64,000 nucleotides of DNA from Alphaproteobacteria bacterium (lineage in GTDB: Bacteria; Pseudomonadota; Alphaproteobacteria; Micavibrionales; Micavibrionaceae): assembly GCA_017302165.1 (NCBI GenBank), contig JAFLCW010000001.1, positions 1 to 64,000 of the forward strand, written 5' to 3'. A program made the translations under genes and the position numbers. Of this stretch, positions 1-8,747 are shown one piece after another (position 1 is the stretch's first letter; every line of letters starts with the position of its first letter). The notes under the pieces were generated by a model. That model saw nothing but the letters and a program-made list of their open reading frames with translations. It ran no database searches and was not told the origin of the DNA.

Positions 1-51
1 CTCAAGTAATTTCTCACGCCAATGGTCTTTTTGATAGACCGTCTCTTTTGT

Positions 52-125
52 TGGGGCGTCGCCAAGCGGTAAGGCAGCGGTTTTTGGTACCGCCATCCCA
101 GGTTCGAATCCTGGCGCCCCAGCCA
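52..125 (+). tRNA. tRNA-Gln (anticodon UUG), CCA encoded
   Basis: The acceptor stem TGGGGCG (52-58) pairs with CGCCCCA (115-121), with discriminator G at 122 and an encoded CCA at 123-125. The T arm contains GGTTCGAATCC and the anticodon loop reads TTTTTGGTA, giving UUG. The 3' end of this gene is repeated at 40001 and, more weakly, at 56310, which fits use of the tRNA 3' end and its downstream bases as an integration target. Confidence 0.95.
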
Positions 126-153
126 TCTAGTCACCGGTTTGACACGCGGTGAG
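120..153. repeat. Left junction repeat (att-like) at the tRNA-Gln 3' end
   Basis: The 21-mer at 120-140, beginning CAGCCATCTAGTCACC, recurs at 40001-40021 with one difference and at 56310-56330 with three. In each case a related GTGAG-containing tail follows. A second related motif, GACACGCGCTGAGAATTT, lies at 209-226. The position at a tRNA end, 140 bp from a serine recombinase gene, suggests an attachment-site product. Which bases are exchanged cannot be told from the sequence. Confidence 0.6.
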
Positions 154-241
154 AGAATATCCCCCAAAAGCCCCCACGTTCTGCGCCCTTCTGCGCGATC
201 CATCTTTCCGACACGCGCTGAGAATTTGAGTTCTGAAGCCG

Positions 242-270
242 AAAAGGCCGTTTTTCTCAGTCGGCCTTTT
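242..270 (-). terminator. Terminator after the left recombinase
   Basis: A 9-bp stem, AAAAGGCCG (242-250) with CGGCCTTTT (262-270), has T runs on both sides and lies 25 bp beyond the stop of the leftward recombinase gene. It could act in both directions. Confidence 0.6.
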
Positions 271-294
271 TCTCGCGTGTCGGATTTTTAAATA

Positions 295-1851
295 TTAGGC
301 AGCTTGGGAAATTTCGAAGGTGCTAAAGATGGCTGTCCCCACATAGGACTGGGAGCAGTTTTCGCGCACGGCAATATCTTTAATTGTCATGCCTCCGAAA
401 TGCTCCTCCCTCCAGATAAAACCCTGCACCAGCTTCTTAAGCTGCTCAGGTGGTAGATCAAAAATATCCCGATCTGGATTTTCCGGTTCTATGACCAACG
501 CGCCTCTCTTGACCCGCCGTGTATTGTAAGCCCCGATGATGAGGGCCGTTTCTTTCGAGGGGGTAATTTTTATGCCCACGACTTGAACAAGAGTGCTGCA
601 GAGATTTTCAACATTCATTTCAATTTCAAGGCTGTCGGCTTGAACGAGAATATGCTTTATTATGCCTTGGGTTAACTCCGCCATGGAGATTTCTGCCTGC
701 GCCACAATGATTTTTTGAATTATTTCTGCATCCTGATCTAAACAAAGTCCCAGTAACTCTGCGAGACCGGATTGGCTGCTTAATTGATCTCTGATAGTTC
801 TCTCTACCGTGGTTTCAATCTCATGTGCTGGTAGCCTGCCGAGAAGCCCATCCGGGTGGCCCCGCATCTGTATAAGGTTTTGACTAATATAATAGCGATA
901 CTGTTTCTTGCCTTTAGCTGTGTATCCGGGGGTATAGGGTGTGCCTTGCACATCAAATAGAAGTCCTTTCAGCAAATTAACTTCCCTCGAGATTTTTTGA
1001 TTTTTGTAAACGGATGCTTGATCAGTTAATTTTTCTTGTACGGATGACCATAAATCGAGGGGAATAATTCCGTCATGCTGCCCATCGTACGTTTTTTCCT
1101 TGTGACGTATCTGGCCAATATAAATTGGATTTGATAATAGCGCATACAGCGCACCCCGTGAAAATGATTTTCCGCCGACGGATCTGCCGTCTTTATAAGT
1201 GACGATCTTGCTAACGATACCATCACTATCAAGTTCCTGCTTTAACCTGATCACACCTCTGAGTGCTAAATATCGCTCAAAAATATAGTTTACGGTTTTG
1301 GCTTCTGAGTTGTTTGGCACAAGCTGCCTGTACTGAATGTCATATCCCAGCGGTAGATTGCCGCCCATCCACATTCCCTTTTTCTTGCTGGCGGCAATTT
1401 TATCCCGTACACGCTCACCGATGACTTCGCGCTCAAACTGTGCAAACGACAGCAATACATTGAGCGTCAGTCTGCCCATGGAAGTTGTCGTGTTAAAAGA
1501 CTGTGTGATACTGACAAAGGTAACGCCATGCTGATCAAATACTTCGACGAGTTTTGAAAAATCCATCAATGCGCGGGTCAGACGATCAATTTTATAAACG
1601 ACAACGATATGAACCTTTCCGGCCTTAATATCTGCCATCAGCCGTTTTAGTGCTGGCCGATCCAGAGTCCCCCCGGAGAACCCGCCATCATCATAAGCAT
1701 CCATTACAGGAACCCAACCTTCCGCCTTCTGACTGGCGATATAGGAAAGGCATGCCTCACGCTGAGCATCTAGCGTATTAAAATCTTGCTCCAGCCCTTC
1801 TTCTGTGGATTTACGGGTATAAACCGCGCAGTATTTTGCGTGGGGTTTCAT
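295..1851 (-). CDS. Large serine recombinase (element 1 integrase)
   Basis: This 518-residue protein is a site-specific recombinase that would cut and rejoin att sites through a serine-DNA link. The N-terminal resolvase domain shows YTRKS (11-15, nucleophile S15) and DRLTR (89-93). A recombinase domain follows from about residue 165, and the C-terminus is helix-turn-helix-like. The LLKGLLFD segment (about 285-292) sits where this family normally has a zinc ribbon, but the paired cysteines are missing. The gene overlaps the upstream DUF2924 gene by 4 bp (ATGA). Its closest relative here is the recombinase at 40169-41728: the catalytic halves are almost identical by eye and the C-terminal halves differ more. 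The location next to the tRNA-Gln repeat makes it the likely integrase of element 1. Confidence 0.93.
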   Translation of the reverse strand: MKPHAKYCAVYTRKSTEEGLEQDFNTLDAQREACLSYIASQKAEGWVPVMDAYDDGGFSGGTLDRPALKRLMADIKAGKVHIVVVYKIDRLTRALMDFSKLVEVFDQHGVTFVSITQSFNTTTSMGRLTLNVLLSFAQFEREVIGERVRDKIAASKKKGMWMGGNLPLGYDIQYRQLVPNNSEAKTVNYIFERYLALRGVIRLKQELDSDGIVSKIVTYKDGRSVGGKSFSRGALYALLSNPIYIGQIRHKEKTYDGQHDGIIPLDLWSSVQEKLTDQASVYKNQKISREVNLLKGLLFDVQGTPYTPGYTAKGKKQYRYYISQNLIQMRGHPDGLLGRLPAHEIETTVERTIRDQLSSQSGLAELLGLCLDQDAEIIQKIIVAQAEISMAELTQGIIKHILVQADSLEIEMNVENLCSTLVQVVGIKITPSKETALIIGAYNTRRVKRGALVIEPENPDRDIFDLPPEQLKKLVQGFIWREEHFGGMTIKDIAVRENCSQSYVGTAIFSTFEISQAA

Positions 1852-2297
1852 ATGGAGGGCTCCTTCTTTTTAAGATCGAAGAACACCCAGCCGTTCCAGC
1901 GCGTCCCTGTAATTTCAAAGGCGACCTGAGATAGGCTCTTATACAGCTTGTCTTTGTATTCATACCCTGTGTTCTGAACCAGTACGCTGTATCGCTTTCC
2001 ATTCCAGTTGCGCACCAGCCGGGTTCCTGGTTTCAAGACGGGAACATTTTCATCAAAACAGTTTGGATTGCGCTTATATGATTTTATCAGTTGCCCCAGC
2101 CTCTGACGCTGTTCAGAGGTGAGAGCGCCTGCTTCTCGTTTAAGAATCTTATGTTCCAGACTCTTTAGCAGCATCGTTCTCCCGATACGGGGGTGCGGCT
2201 CTTGCCCCCATGCAAGCGACCATTTTTGACGCAAATCATCTAGGGAGAGACTTGTCAGATTACCTGTAATATCAGGACTTAATTGGGTTTTTGGCAT
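1848..2297 (-). CDS. DUF2924 protein, recombinase partner
   Basis: This is a 149-residue DUF2924 family protein. The conserved C-terminal block runs from LKPGTRLVRNWNG through YSVLV to TGTRWNGWVFF. DUF2924 genes commonly precede serine recombinase genes in alphaproteobacterial islands, and the 4-bp overlap with the recombinase indicates translational coupling. A role as an accessory or directionality factor is an inference from that pairing; no function is proven for the family. The same pair recurs at 41725-42165. Confidence 0.85.
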   Translation of the reverse strand: MPKTQLSPDITGNLTSLSLDDLRQKWSLAWGQEPHPRIGRTMLLKSLEHKILKREAGALTSEQRQRLGQLIKSYKRNPNCFDENVPVLKPGTRLVRNWNGKRYSVLVQNTGYEYKDKLYKSLSQVAFEITGTRWNGWVFFDLKKKEPSI

Positions 2298-2359
2298 ATG
2301 GGCCTCCTTAGCCCATACACGCTTCCTTTCGGCGGTAAGTCCAGTTCTAAAAGAACAAG

Positions 2360-2387
2360 AAAAAGGCCGGGGTGACCCGGCCTTTTT
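2360..2387 (-). terminator. Intrinsic terminator, 12-bp stem with GTGA loop
   Basis: AAAAAGGCCGGG (2360-2371), loop GTGA, then CCCGGCCTTTTT (2376-2387). It lies just past the stop of the leftward DUF5681 gene and before the DUF2924-recombinase pair. It is symmetrical and could work in either direction. Confidence 0.85.
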
Positions 2388-2390
2388 GGC

Positions 2391-2987
2391 TTATTCAGGA
2401 TATTCAATGGGCCATGGCCCCCGCGATTGAGGATCACGCTTCAGGCTATCGTGGATCTTCATGAAGAAATGCCACTGCGCATCAGTCACTGGTTCCTCGT
2501 TCTCATATGGCCAGCGTTCTTCTCCCTCTAGGCGGCGTATATCGCGTTTGAACATGTAATAATCATGCATGACGTTATAATGATCCAACGATCCCGGATT
2601 TTTGCTGGCAGCTAACATTCTATTTCTCAGGTCACTCCAGCTAACAATCCACTCATAGAGTACAGTATCGTTTTCAGACGCTGCCGTTTCGAGATTCTTG
2701 AAAGCCAGCCTTGCAGCCTGAACATTTCCTTTGATAGCGCTGTTATTAAGTTGCGAAACCATGACGTAAAGTTTTGGTACTTTTTTCTTACGCCCATTTT
2801 CAACGATCTCAACCTCCTTCCATACATCGTTCATGATAAATTTTCTTAAGTTATCCATAGATATGCGCTTCATGTCGTCTGACTCCTTTGGTCGTCCTTT
2901 AGGATTTCCGGATTGTCCGGGTTGAAACTGATTTTTCTGCGGTGGCCTGTTATTCCGTCGTCCATCCTTGTCATTTTTCTTACTCAT
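2391..2987 (-). CDS. DUF5681 domain protein, phage-like
   Basis: This protein has 198 residues from the chosen ATG at 2987, which is preceded by GGGAGGA. A reading from 3020 would start inside the methyltransferase gene without a ribosome binding site. The N-terminal signature FQPGQSGNPKGRP defines the DUF5681 domain, common in phage-like regions next to terminase and methyltransferase genes. The start overlaps the end of the upstream methyltransferase gene by 8 bp. The rest of the protein is charged and unrecognised. A second DUF5681 protein at 49476 holds the same place in element 2, directly upstream of a terminase gene. No terminase is present here. Confidence 0.8.
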   Translation of the reverse strand: MSKKNDKDGRRNNRPPQKNQFQPGQSGNPKGRPKESDDMKRISMDNLRKFIMNDVWKEVEIVENGRKKKVPKLYVMVSQLNNSAIKGNVQAARLAFKNLETAASENDTVLYEWIVSWSDLRNRMLAASKNPGSLDHYNVMHDYYMFKRDIRRLEGEERWPYENEEPVTDAQWHFFMKIHDSLKRDPQSRGPWPIEYPE

Positions 2988-4287
2988 TGTTCGATCCTCC
3001 CTGCAAAGCCATGGTTTCATTGAAAGTCTTGCCTGTTACGGCGTGGATGGCATCCTTACCGGTCAATTCCTGCCAACGGCGTATGATTACATCACAGTAA
3101 AGCGGGTCCAGTTCGATCAGGCGCGCCTTCCTGCCAGTCTGTTCGGCGGCGATCAGTGTCGTACCGGAGCCACCGAAAGGGTCGAGAATGATTCCGTCAC
3201 GTTTCGAGCAGTCCTTGATCGCATCCGCCACCATGTCCACGGGTTTGACTGTAGGATGCATTTTTAGTTCATCCATCCGCCCACCACCGAAAGAATTAAC
3301 GCCGGGATATTGCCAAAGATTTGTTCGATAACGGCCGTTAGATCCAAGTTGAACATTGTTAATATGCTTGGCTGTACCATTTTTGAAAACAAAGACTAGC
3401 TCGTATTGAGAGCGGTACAAACTACCCATGCCGCCATTGTCTTTTGCCCATACGCACATATTAATGAGCCGCATATTAGCGCTCTTGCCTGCATGCAGCA
3501 TTTCATTCATATGCCGCCAGTCCATACAAGAAAAGCAAATGCCTCCGTCCTGGAGACGAGCCGCAATTTTCTCATGCCCGGTGTCAAGAAAATGACCGAA
3601 GCCTTCGTCGCTTAATTCCCCGCTCGCCATCGCAAATTCGCGGTGCTTGGTCTTGCCGGAATTACCCACATGACCGTCGATCTTGACGTTGTAAGGTGCG
3701 TCAGTAAAGCACATCTGTGCCTTTTCAGCACCGAGCAACGCCCGATAACTATCATCCTCAAGGGCGTTACCACAGAACAATTTATGCTCTCCCATGACAT
3801 AAATATCACCTAATTGCGTTACCGCAGGTCCTTCCGAAACCTCAGGCACTATATCGTTTGGATTTCCACCCGAAAGAAGATCGAGCGTAATGTTGATTTC
3901 TTCAACTTCAAACCCAGTGATAGTTAGATCTGGGGTAAGAACTTGAAGCTCTGCAAATTCAGCAGCTAAAGCTTCTTTGTCCCATTCCGCTTCTTCGGCA
4001 ATACGATCGTAAGCAATACGTAGGATACGGATCTTTTCATCATTAAGATGACTGACCCGGATAACAGGTACAGCGTCCATACTTAATTGACGCGCCGCCT
4101 CGGCCAAATGCGCACCGACAACAATAGTGTCGTCTTTATCGATGATAATCGGGATAACGACTCCGATTATACCTACTAAACGTTTTGTTTTTTCAATTTG
4201 CTTCTTGAGCTTTCGCAGCTGACGGCGGTAATCCTTCAGCTTTGACGGGTGCAGATATTCAATCTGCAAGTGGTTTTTAATAGCCAT
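2980..4287 (-). CDS. ParB-like domain plus DNA adenine/cytosine-N4 methyltransferase
   Basis: This 435-residue protein is read from the ATG at 4287, which has GGAGG 5 bp upstream; an ATG at 4299 lacks such a site. A ParB/Srx-like domain (about 5-110) is followed by a beta-type methyltransferase domain, with the catalytic motif before the S-adenosylmethionine motif DPFGGSGTT. The catalytic tetrapeptide reads DAPY (196-199), not the usual DPPY found in the homologue at 49906-51237. The ParB-like loop reads GAHLAEAARQL, where the homologue has GHGRILAC, so that half may be degenerate. It probably modifies the element's own DNA. No cognate restriction gene is visible. Confidence 0.85.
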   Translation of the reverse strand: MAIKNHLQIEYLHPSKLKDYRRQLRKLKKQIEKTKRLVGIIGVVIPIIIDKDDTIVVGAHLAEAARQLSMDAVPVIRVSHLNDEKIRILRIAYDRIAEEAEWDKEALAAEFAELQVLTPDLTITGFEVEEINITLDLLSGGNPNDIVPEVSEGPAVTQLGDIYVMGEHKLFCGNALEDDSYRALLGAEKAQMCFTDAPYNVKIDGHVGNSGKTKHREFAMASGELSDEGFGHFLDTGHEKIAARLQDGGICFSCMDWRHMNEMLHAGKSANMRLINMCVWAKDNGGMGSLYRSQYELVFVFKNGTAKHINNVQLGSNGRYRTNLWQYPGVNSFGGGRMDELKMHPTVKPVDMVADAIKDCSKRDGIILDPFGGSGTTLIAAEQTGRKARLIELDPLYCDVIIRRWQELTGKDAIHAVTGKTFNETMALQGGSNNE

Positions 4288-4559
4288 TATGGCCTCCATG
4301 TTTAAAAGGTTTAAATCATGGAAAAGCCGTGAGCTGATTTTGATACAAAAAGAGCGCGACTTTTCCTAACAAATCTGGCCAGCGCATACATTATGTATGC
4401 ATTTGACACAGACCCATCAGGCGTCACGCCCTCAATTAGAAGCTACTTGTGAAACTTGTGCATCACGCAACCACTGGGGTGTTTCATTCTCGCTTCGGAT
4501 CACAAACAGTAATTTCTTACTATTTGATGTTTGTATTATATTAGAAATACCATGCAGCG

Positions 4560-5366
4560 TCAATTCCGGTTCAGGCCGTGTGCGCGCGCACCAAGTTTTT
4601 CCTTATAAAGGGCTTCAATCGCAATAATTTCACGCTGGGTGATATTGGATGGAAGGCTTTGCAGGACTGAGAATTTGAAGTTCCGGTGATGGTGCGAATC
4701 TGTTTTAAGCAAGGCGACCAGCTCTTTGTTTTGGCCATGCCCTGTTGCCGCATAATCATTCCAGCGTTGCCAGATACCATGGGCTCCGCAGGCTGACCCG
4801 ATATATTGCTGCCCTGTACTGTTATCTAAAATGAGATAAATCCCATTCACAGAGGACAGATGGTTTCGCCATTCAAAATTTGCTTCGGGATTGCTGGTGA
4901 GTTTTTTTAATTCATCAAAGTCCAAAACAAAATCAAGAAGTCCAGGAAAGTTTCCGATAAATCCTCGCGGCAGGACCTCGATCACTTCCTTCACTTGAGT
5001 GTGATACCACTGATGCCAGGATATCGCGTTGTTACCCCAATCAATCACAAGCCGATCAGACAGATCATCGAATTCTGGGACAGAATCTAGATCATAGTAG
5101 AATTTTCCGTTCTGAATTTTGCTTTTACCAACCTTAAATACGCCGATAAATCTTGACCGTTTTCGTTCATCGCCGATAAAAGAAACGATGTAATCACAGC
5201 CCTTAAAAATATCTTTTGCTTGTTCTTTTTGATATTCCAACAGCGCCTGCCGGTCTTTCATGATGTGACGGTATTCTTCACGGCTGTCTTTGTGGCGAAC
5301 AATTTTGACGCGGGCGCGATCCAGGATATCTGATTGAGAGCTTAATATTTGTTGTAATGTTATCAA
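4560..5366 (-). CDS. GIY-YIG endonuclease-domain protein
   Basis: This 268-residue protein starts at a TTG (5366) with a strong GGGAGG 5 bp upstream; no ATG fits as well. Residues 1-165 are unrecognised. The C-terminal GIY-YIG domain (about 175-265) shows GIYLI, then QQYIGSA, then an arginine in GIWQRW and a late glutamate in IEALYKEKLG, which is the family's usual catalytic set. The start lies 23 bp from a conserved RNA structure (5389-5555). Possible roles are a homing-type or restriction nuclease. The neighbours do not decide between them. Confidence 0.8.
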   Translation of the reverse strand: MITLQQILSSQSDILDRARVKIVRHKDSREEYRHIMKDRQALLEYQKEQAKDIFKGCDYIVSFIGDERKRSRFIGVFKVGKSKIQNGKFYYDLDSVPEFDDLSDRLVIDWGNNAISWHQWYHTQVKEVIEVLPRGFIGNFPGLLDFVLDFDELKKLTSNPEANFEWRNHLSSVNGIYLILDNSTGQQYIGSACGAHGIWQRWNDYAATGHGQNKELVALLKTDSHHHRNFKFSVLQSLPSNITQREIIAIEALYKEKLGARAHGLNRN

Positions 5367-5388
5367 CTAAACCTCCCTTAAACACGAA

Positions 5389-5555
5389 GGTCACCAGAGT
5401 TTCCTCTGGTGACCGGGAGTTAGTAAGCTGCGTTAAGACAGCCGCGACGACCTTTGGCCGTGAGGCTTGGACATAGTCGCCGCCTCCCGGTCATAGACCG
5501 AAAGGCGGCACCATTGCGGTTGATGCCAACCGCTTAACGCGGGATTACTAAGCCC
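5389..5555 (-). ncRNA. Conserved structured RNA, copy A (unknown family)
   Basis: This 167-nt region is matched helix for helix at 47747-47915. Numbered on the plus strand, TTAGTAA (5420-5426) pairs with TTACTAA (5545-5551), and GCGTTAAG (5430-5437) with CTTAACGC (5533-5540), closing a long P1. CGGTC/GACCG (5488-5492/5496-5500) lies inside GCCGCCT/AGGCGGC (5479-5485/5503-5509). GACCGGGAG (5411-5419) can pair with CTCCCGGTC (5484-5492), which crosses P1 and would form a pseudoknot. A terminal hairpin GGTCACCAGAG/CTCTGGTGACC (5389-5399/5404-5414) has a GAAA loop on the minus strand. A minus-strand TATAAT (5638-5633) could start the transcript. A further 7-bp hairpin lies at 5560-5575. I do not recognise the family. 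Confidence 0.7.
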
Positions 5556-5695
5556 CGGAGAGCGCAGATGCGCTCACAAGCCCGACATTAGCTTCTTATG
5601 CCGCACAGTTCAACGTAAAACCCTGAATTTGCATTATAAATACAATCAGCTAAAGTGACTTTTACAATTCAAAAAACACAAACCGTTGCTAAACT

Positions 5696-6775
5696 ATGAA
5701 CCGTTACGACCGTCAAACACGATTACCGGAAATTGGGCCGAAGGGGCAGAAAAGACTCCTGGGGGCTTCGGTTTTATGCGTCGGTGCAGGCGGGCTAGGT
5801 TCTCCGGCATTGTTATACTTGGCGGCGGCAGGCATAGGCCATATCGGGATCATTGATTTTGACAGAGTTGATGAAAGCAACTTGCAACGGCAGATCTTGT
5901 TTACAGCAAACGGCGTTGGCCAGCCTAAAGCGGTTCAGGCCAAGGAACGGTTGCATGCCTTCAATCCTGAGATAGATATCACAGTCTATGAAAAGGAATT
6001 AAACGCGGAAAACACCCCGGCTTTATTTCAGGCTTACGATATTATTCTTGACGGCACCGATAATTTCGAAACAAAATTTTTGATTAACGATGCTGCGGTG
6101 AAATACAAAAAGCCTTGGGTTTACGGGGCAATTCAGGGATTCGATGGTCAGGCCAGCGTGTTCGATGCACAAACAGGCCCTTGTTATCGATGCCTGTATC
6201 CGGAAAAACCCAAGGCACGTATCACCAATTGCGCGGAAGCGGGTGTGATTGGTGCTGTCGCCGGCCTCATCGGTGTAACGCAAGCATTGCAGGTTATTCA
6301 GCTTGTCACAGGACATGAAAGTTTTGAGCCTTTGATCGGCAAGCTCTGGACGCTGGATACCAAAACAATGCAAACGCGCATTTTGAACCTTCCCAAAAAT
6401 TCTGACTGCCCGGCCTGCAGTAAAAAACAGGATGGGGTTGTCCTTGCCTACAGTTCGCCTGTTTGCGGGTTTGTGCTGGAATTAACGCCGCAACAGGCGC
6501 GCGGCAGAAGTAATTCCTGCCTGATTGACGTGCGGGAGCAGGAAGAGTGGGATCAGGGGCATATTGACGGGGCGCAGCTCTGGCCGCTTTCAAAAATGAT
6601 ATCGGGGGATATGCCTGACTTGCCGCAAGAGATGGAAATTATCCTGCATTGCCAAAAGGGCATGCGCAGCCTCCAAGCCGCACAAATTCTTAAGAAGCAA
6701 GGGTATTTAGACGTTTACAGCTTGTCCGGTGGCTATGAAGCGTGGGTCAGTTGCTTTGAGGACGAGTCAAAATAA
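5696..6775 (+). CDS. moeB: MoeB/ThiF adenylyltransferase with rhodanese domain
   Basis: This 359-residue protein would adenylate the C-terminal glycine of the small sulfur carrier MoaD for molybdopterin synthesis. The E1-like domain has GAGGLGS (30-36), the segment DESNLQRQILF, and two zinc-binding cysteine pairs (CYRC and CPAC). A C-terminal rhodanese domain carries CQKGMR with active-site C319, so one polypeptide may both activate MoaD and supply sulfur, as in MoeZ-type proteins. It is the first gene of the cargo after the RNA. Its 3' end overlaps the convergent gene at 6747 by 29 bp. Confidence 0.9.
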   Translation: MNRYDRQTRLPEIGPKGQKRLLGASVLCVGAGGLGSPALLYLAAAGIGHIGIIDFDRVDESNLQRQILFTANGVGQPKAVQAKERLHAFNPEIDITVYEKELNAENTPALFQAYDIILDGTDNFETKFLINDAAVKYKKPWVYGAIQGFDGQASVFDAQTGPCYRCLYPEKPKARITNCAEAGVIGAVAGLIGVTQALQVIQLVTGHESFEPLIGKLWTLDTKTMQTRILNLPKNSDCPACSKKQDGVVLAYSSPVCGFVLELTPQQARGRSNSCLIDVREQEEWDQGHIDGAQLWPLSKMISGDMPDLPQEMEIILHCQKGMRSLQAAQILKKQGYLDVYSLSGGYEAWVSCFEDESK

Positions 6776-7103
6776 ATAGAGAAACAATACCTAGTACCGC
6801 TGCCTGAATTAAAAGTACAGCTGATGGCACTTCAAAAATGACACTCATGAGTATGGTGAATAATATTACAACCATAGCAAAGATTTTGTTCCGTTTACTG
6901 ATACTTCCATTATCTCTCCAATCTTTTATAGCCTGACCAAAAGATGGGTGATCCAAAAGCCAATCGTGTAGTTTTTTGGAAGATCTTGCAAAACAAAATG
7001 CGCTTAATAGTAAAAAGGGTGTTGTTGGCAATAAGGGCAATAATATTCCTGCTATGCCTAAAATAAGGGAAAAAATGCCTGAAATTATTAAAAAAATTTT
7101 CAT
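6747..7103 (-). CDS. YbaN/DUF454 inner membrane protein
   Basis: This 118-residue membrane protein has two hydrophobic regions (about 1-40 and 72-112). The segment LLPLLPTTPFLLLSAFCFARSS is typical of DUF454, with HDWLLDHPSFG following. The molecular function of the family is unknown. It reads leftward and converges on moeB. It lies 8 bp after the TSUP permease gene and appears to be the last gene of the leftward Moco operon. Related genes are often seen near haem and respiration loci. Confidence 0.8.
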   Translation of the reverse strand: MKIFLIISGIFSLILGIAGILLPLLPTTPFLLLSAFCFARSSKKLHDWLLDHPSFGQAIKDWRDNGSISKRNKIFAMVVILFTILMSVIFEVPSAVLLIQAAVLGIVSLFILTRPQSN

Positions 7104-7110
7104 ATCAAAG

Positions 7111-7866
7111 TCAGTAATTCAAAAAGCGCCATATCAATCTTGCGGATACATATAAAATTAATATAGCTGTCATTTTTTTGACGGTGCTAACATTTATACG
7201 AGAGGATCCTAGCCAGGATCCAATCTGCCCACCGACCAAAACCGCAGGCAGCAAAATCCAGTAAGGGGAAAGTGCAGAGAATACAGCAGTATTCTCAATT
7301 TTTAGGGCCTGGCCGGTAAGGCCTGCCAGTGAATTGACCAGAATAAAAAACGCGCATGCTCCGGCAATCTGCTTGGCATTTCCCCAGCGTATAAAATGGA
7401 GAACGGGTGCAAGAAAAATGCCGCCGCCTATACCCGTTATCCCGGCCAGCAAGCCCAGAAATGTGCCGAAAATGGCAGGCATAAACCTGTGCTGTGGTGC
7501 TTTTGGGTTTGGAAATGAAGGGTCTTCTCTCTCAGGCCATAAAAGCCTGACACCCGAGAGCAAAAGTGCAAATCCCAAAACTCCGGTGAAAATAACCTCC
7601 GGCACCGGGATTAACCCACCAGCAAAGGAGGCCGGAACTGAAAAAACAATCCACGGCGCAATACCAGGAAGCCGGATATGCCCTTCCTTAGAGAAATGCC
7701 ATACACCCCCTGAAACCACCATGATATTACAAATGAGTGAAATAATAGGGATCAGCTGATAATCCGTATCTCCCAGCACTAAAAGGGCGTTATAGGTCGA
7801 TCCGCCGCCAAATCCGATACAGGCGTAAAGCAGGGCAGTCACAAAAAACAGAAAAGCCAGAACCAT
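7111..7866 (-). CDS. TauE/SafE (TSUP) family permease
   Basis: This 251-residue polytopic membrane protein has about eight hydrophobic segments. It has the two glycine-rich repeats typical of the sulfite/sulfoacetate exporter family: GFGGGS near residue 18 and GITGIGGG near residue 141. It is read from an ATG at 7866, 3 bp after the stop of the preceding gene, inside the leftward Moco operon. The substrate cannot be read from sequence. A sulfur compound or an anion connected with molybdopterin sulfur chemistry is a guess from context. Confidence 0.8.
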   Translation of the reverse strand: MVLAFLFFVTALLYACIGFGGGSTYNALLVLGDTDYQLIPIISLICNIMVVSGGVWHFSKEGHIRLPGIAPWIVFSVPASFAGGLIPVPEVIFTGVLGFALLLSGVRLLWPEREDPSFPNPKAPQHRFMPAIFGTFLGLLAGITGIGGGIFLAPVLHFIRWGNAKQIAGACAFFILVNSLAGLTGQALKIENTAVFSALSPYWILLPAVLVGGQIGSWLGSSRINVSTVKKMTAILILYVSARLIWRFLNY

Positions 7867-7869
7867 ATA

Positions 7870-8223
7870 TTATACTTTCTGGCGAGGCCTTGTATCCGCC
7901 TTGAGATCAACCTGGAGAAATACATCAAGGCCGTTTACATGCGCACAAAGTCCCTCCTTGCTGCGTCCCATATCAATGAGTTTTTGTATCTGATCCTTGC
8001 TTGTGCAGAGCATCAGACAGGATTCATCCTTATCTAAAATGAGTTTGAGCGGGGCTTCTTTAAAATCTTCAAAATACTCTGCAGGATCGGGATCAATGAC
8101 CATCGCAAAATCATTTCCGCCAATGGGCACAGATTTTTCTATCGGCTGACCTGTGCTCAGAATATTTAGCTCTTCTTCTGTGATTTTGAATGTCACGGAT
8201 TTTTCGGTGATTTTTACATTCAT
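7870..8223 (-). CDS. Hypothetical protein in the Moco operon
   Basis: This 117-residue soluble protein is read from the ATG at 8223, which overlaps the mobA stop as ATGA and has AAGGAGG upstream. A longer reading to 8244 has no ribosome site. I recognise no domain. The N-terminal half is beta-rich (MNVKITEKSVTFKITEEELN), and two cysteines lie near residues 76 and 99. The tight coupling to mobA and the TSUP gene suggests a part in cofactor synthesis or its control, without further support. Confidence 0.7.
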   Translation of the reverse strand: MNVKITEKSVTFKITEEELNILSTGQPIEKSVPIGGNDFAMVIDPDPAEYFEDFKEAPLKLILDKDESCLMLCTSKDQIQKLIDMGRSKEGLCAHVNGLDVFLQVDLKADTRPRQKV

Positions 8224-8747
8224 GGATTTACAACCTCCTTCCAATCCTGCGGCGTGTTGGCATTTTTCATGGAAGAGGAAAAATGCTCCGGCAACGCTAC
8301 AGGATAGATGCCATAATCATCTAATAAACCTTGAACTGATTTTTTCTCGCTCAGCTGATAAGGCGGCGTTATGAAGGCTGGCAAAGGCCAGTCAATAAAA
8401 TACCCTCCCTCTTTTTGCTGCAAAAGAAGATGCAGCATATCCGGCTTTAATAAGGGCATATCAACGGGCACGAATAAAAATCCGGCATAACCGGAAAGGC
8501 GTTTTATGACTGATTTGATTGCTTCAGCCGGCCCTGTAAACGGTGCCTGATCGGAAAGGCAGTCGTAACCATCAACATCGCCGCTGATAAATATTTCCTT
8601 GATCCCGGTTTTTTTAAGTATCTCCATCATATGTTCGATGAGCCGCTTCCCCCGATAATCCAGCAAAGCCTTGTTCTGCCCCATGCGGCTTGAGCGCCCT
8701 CCTGCCAAAACGACTCCGGCGATAGTGCTAAAATCATCCATGCGCAT
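8220..8747 (-). CDS. mobA: Molybdenum cofactor guanylyltransferase MobA
   Basis: This 175-residue protein would transfer GMP from GTP to Mo-molybdopterin to make the dinucleotide cofactor that NarG needs. The N-terminal nucleotide-binding motif LAGGRSSRMGQNKALLDYRG is diagnostic, and VPVDMPLL supplies the metal-binding aspartate. It is slightly shorter than E. coli MobA. The start overlaps the end of moaE by 14 bp, and a second ATG two codons in (8741) is equally possible. Confidence 0.9.
   Translation of the reverse strand: MRMDDFSTIAGVVLAGGRSSRMGQNKALLDYRGKRLIEHMMEILKKTGIKEIFISGDVDGYDCLSDQAPFTGPAEAIKSVIKRLSGYAGFLFVPVDMPLLKPDMLHLLLQQKEGGYFIDWPLPAFITPPYQLSEKKSVQGLLDDYGIYPVALPEHFSSSMKNANTPQDWKEVVNP

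Noticed and set aside
4300..4559. Gap between the methyltransferase and the GIY-YIG gene, with a 76-codon plus-strand frame from 4397
   Set aside because: The frame overlaps the GIY-YIG end, has no ribosome site and no family features. I see nothing else there.
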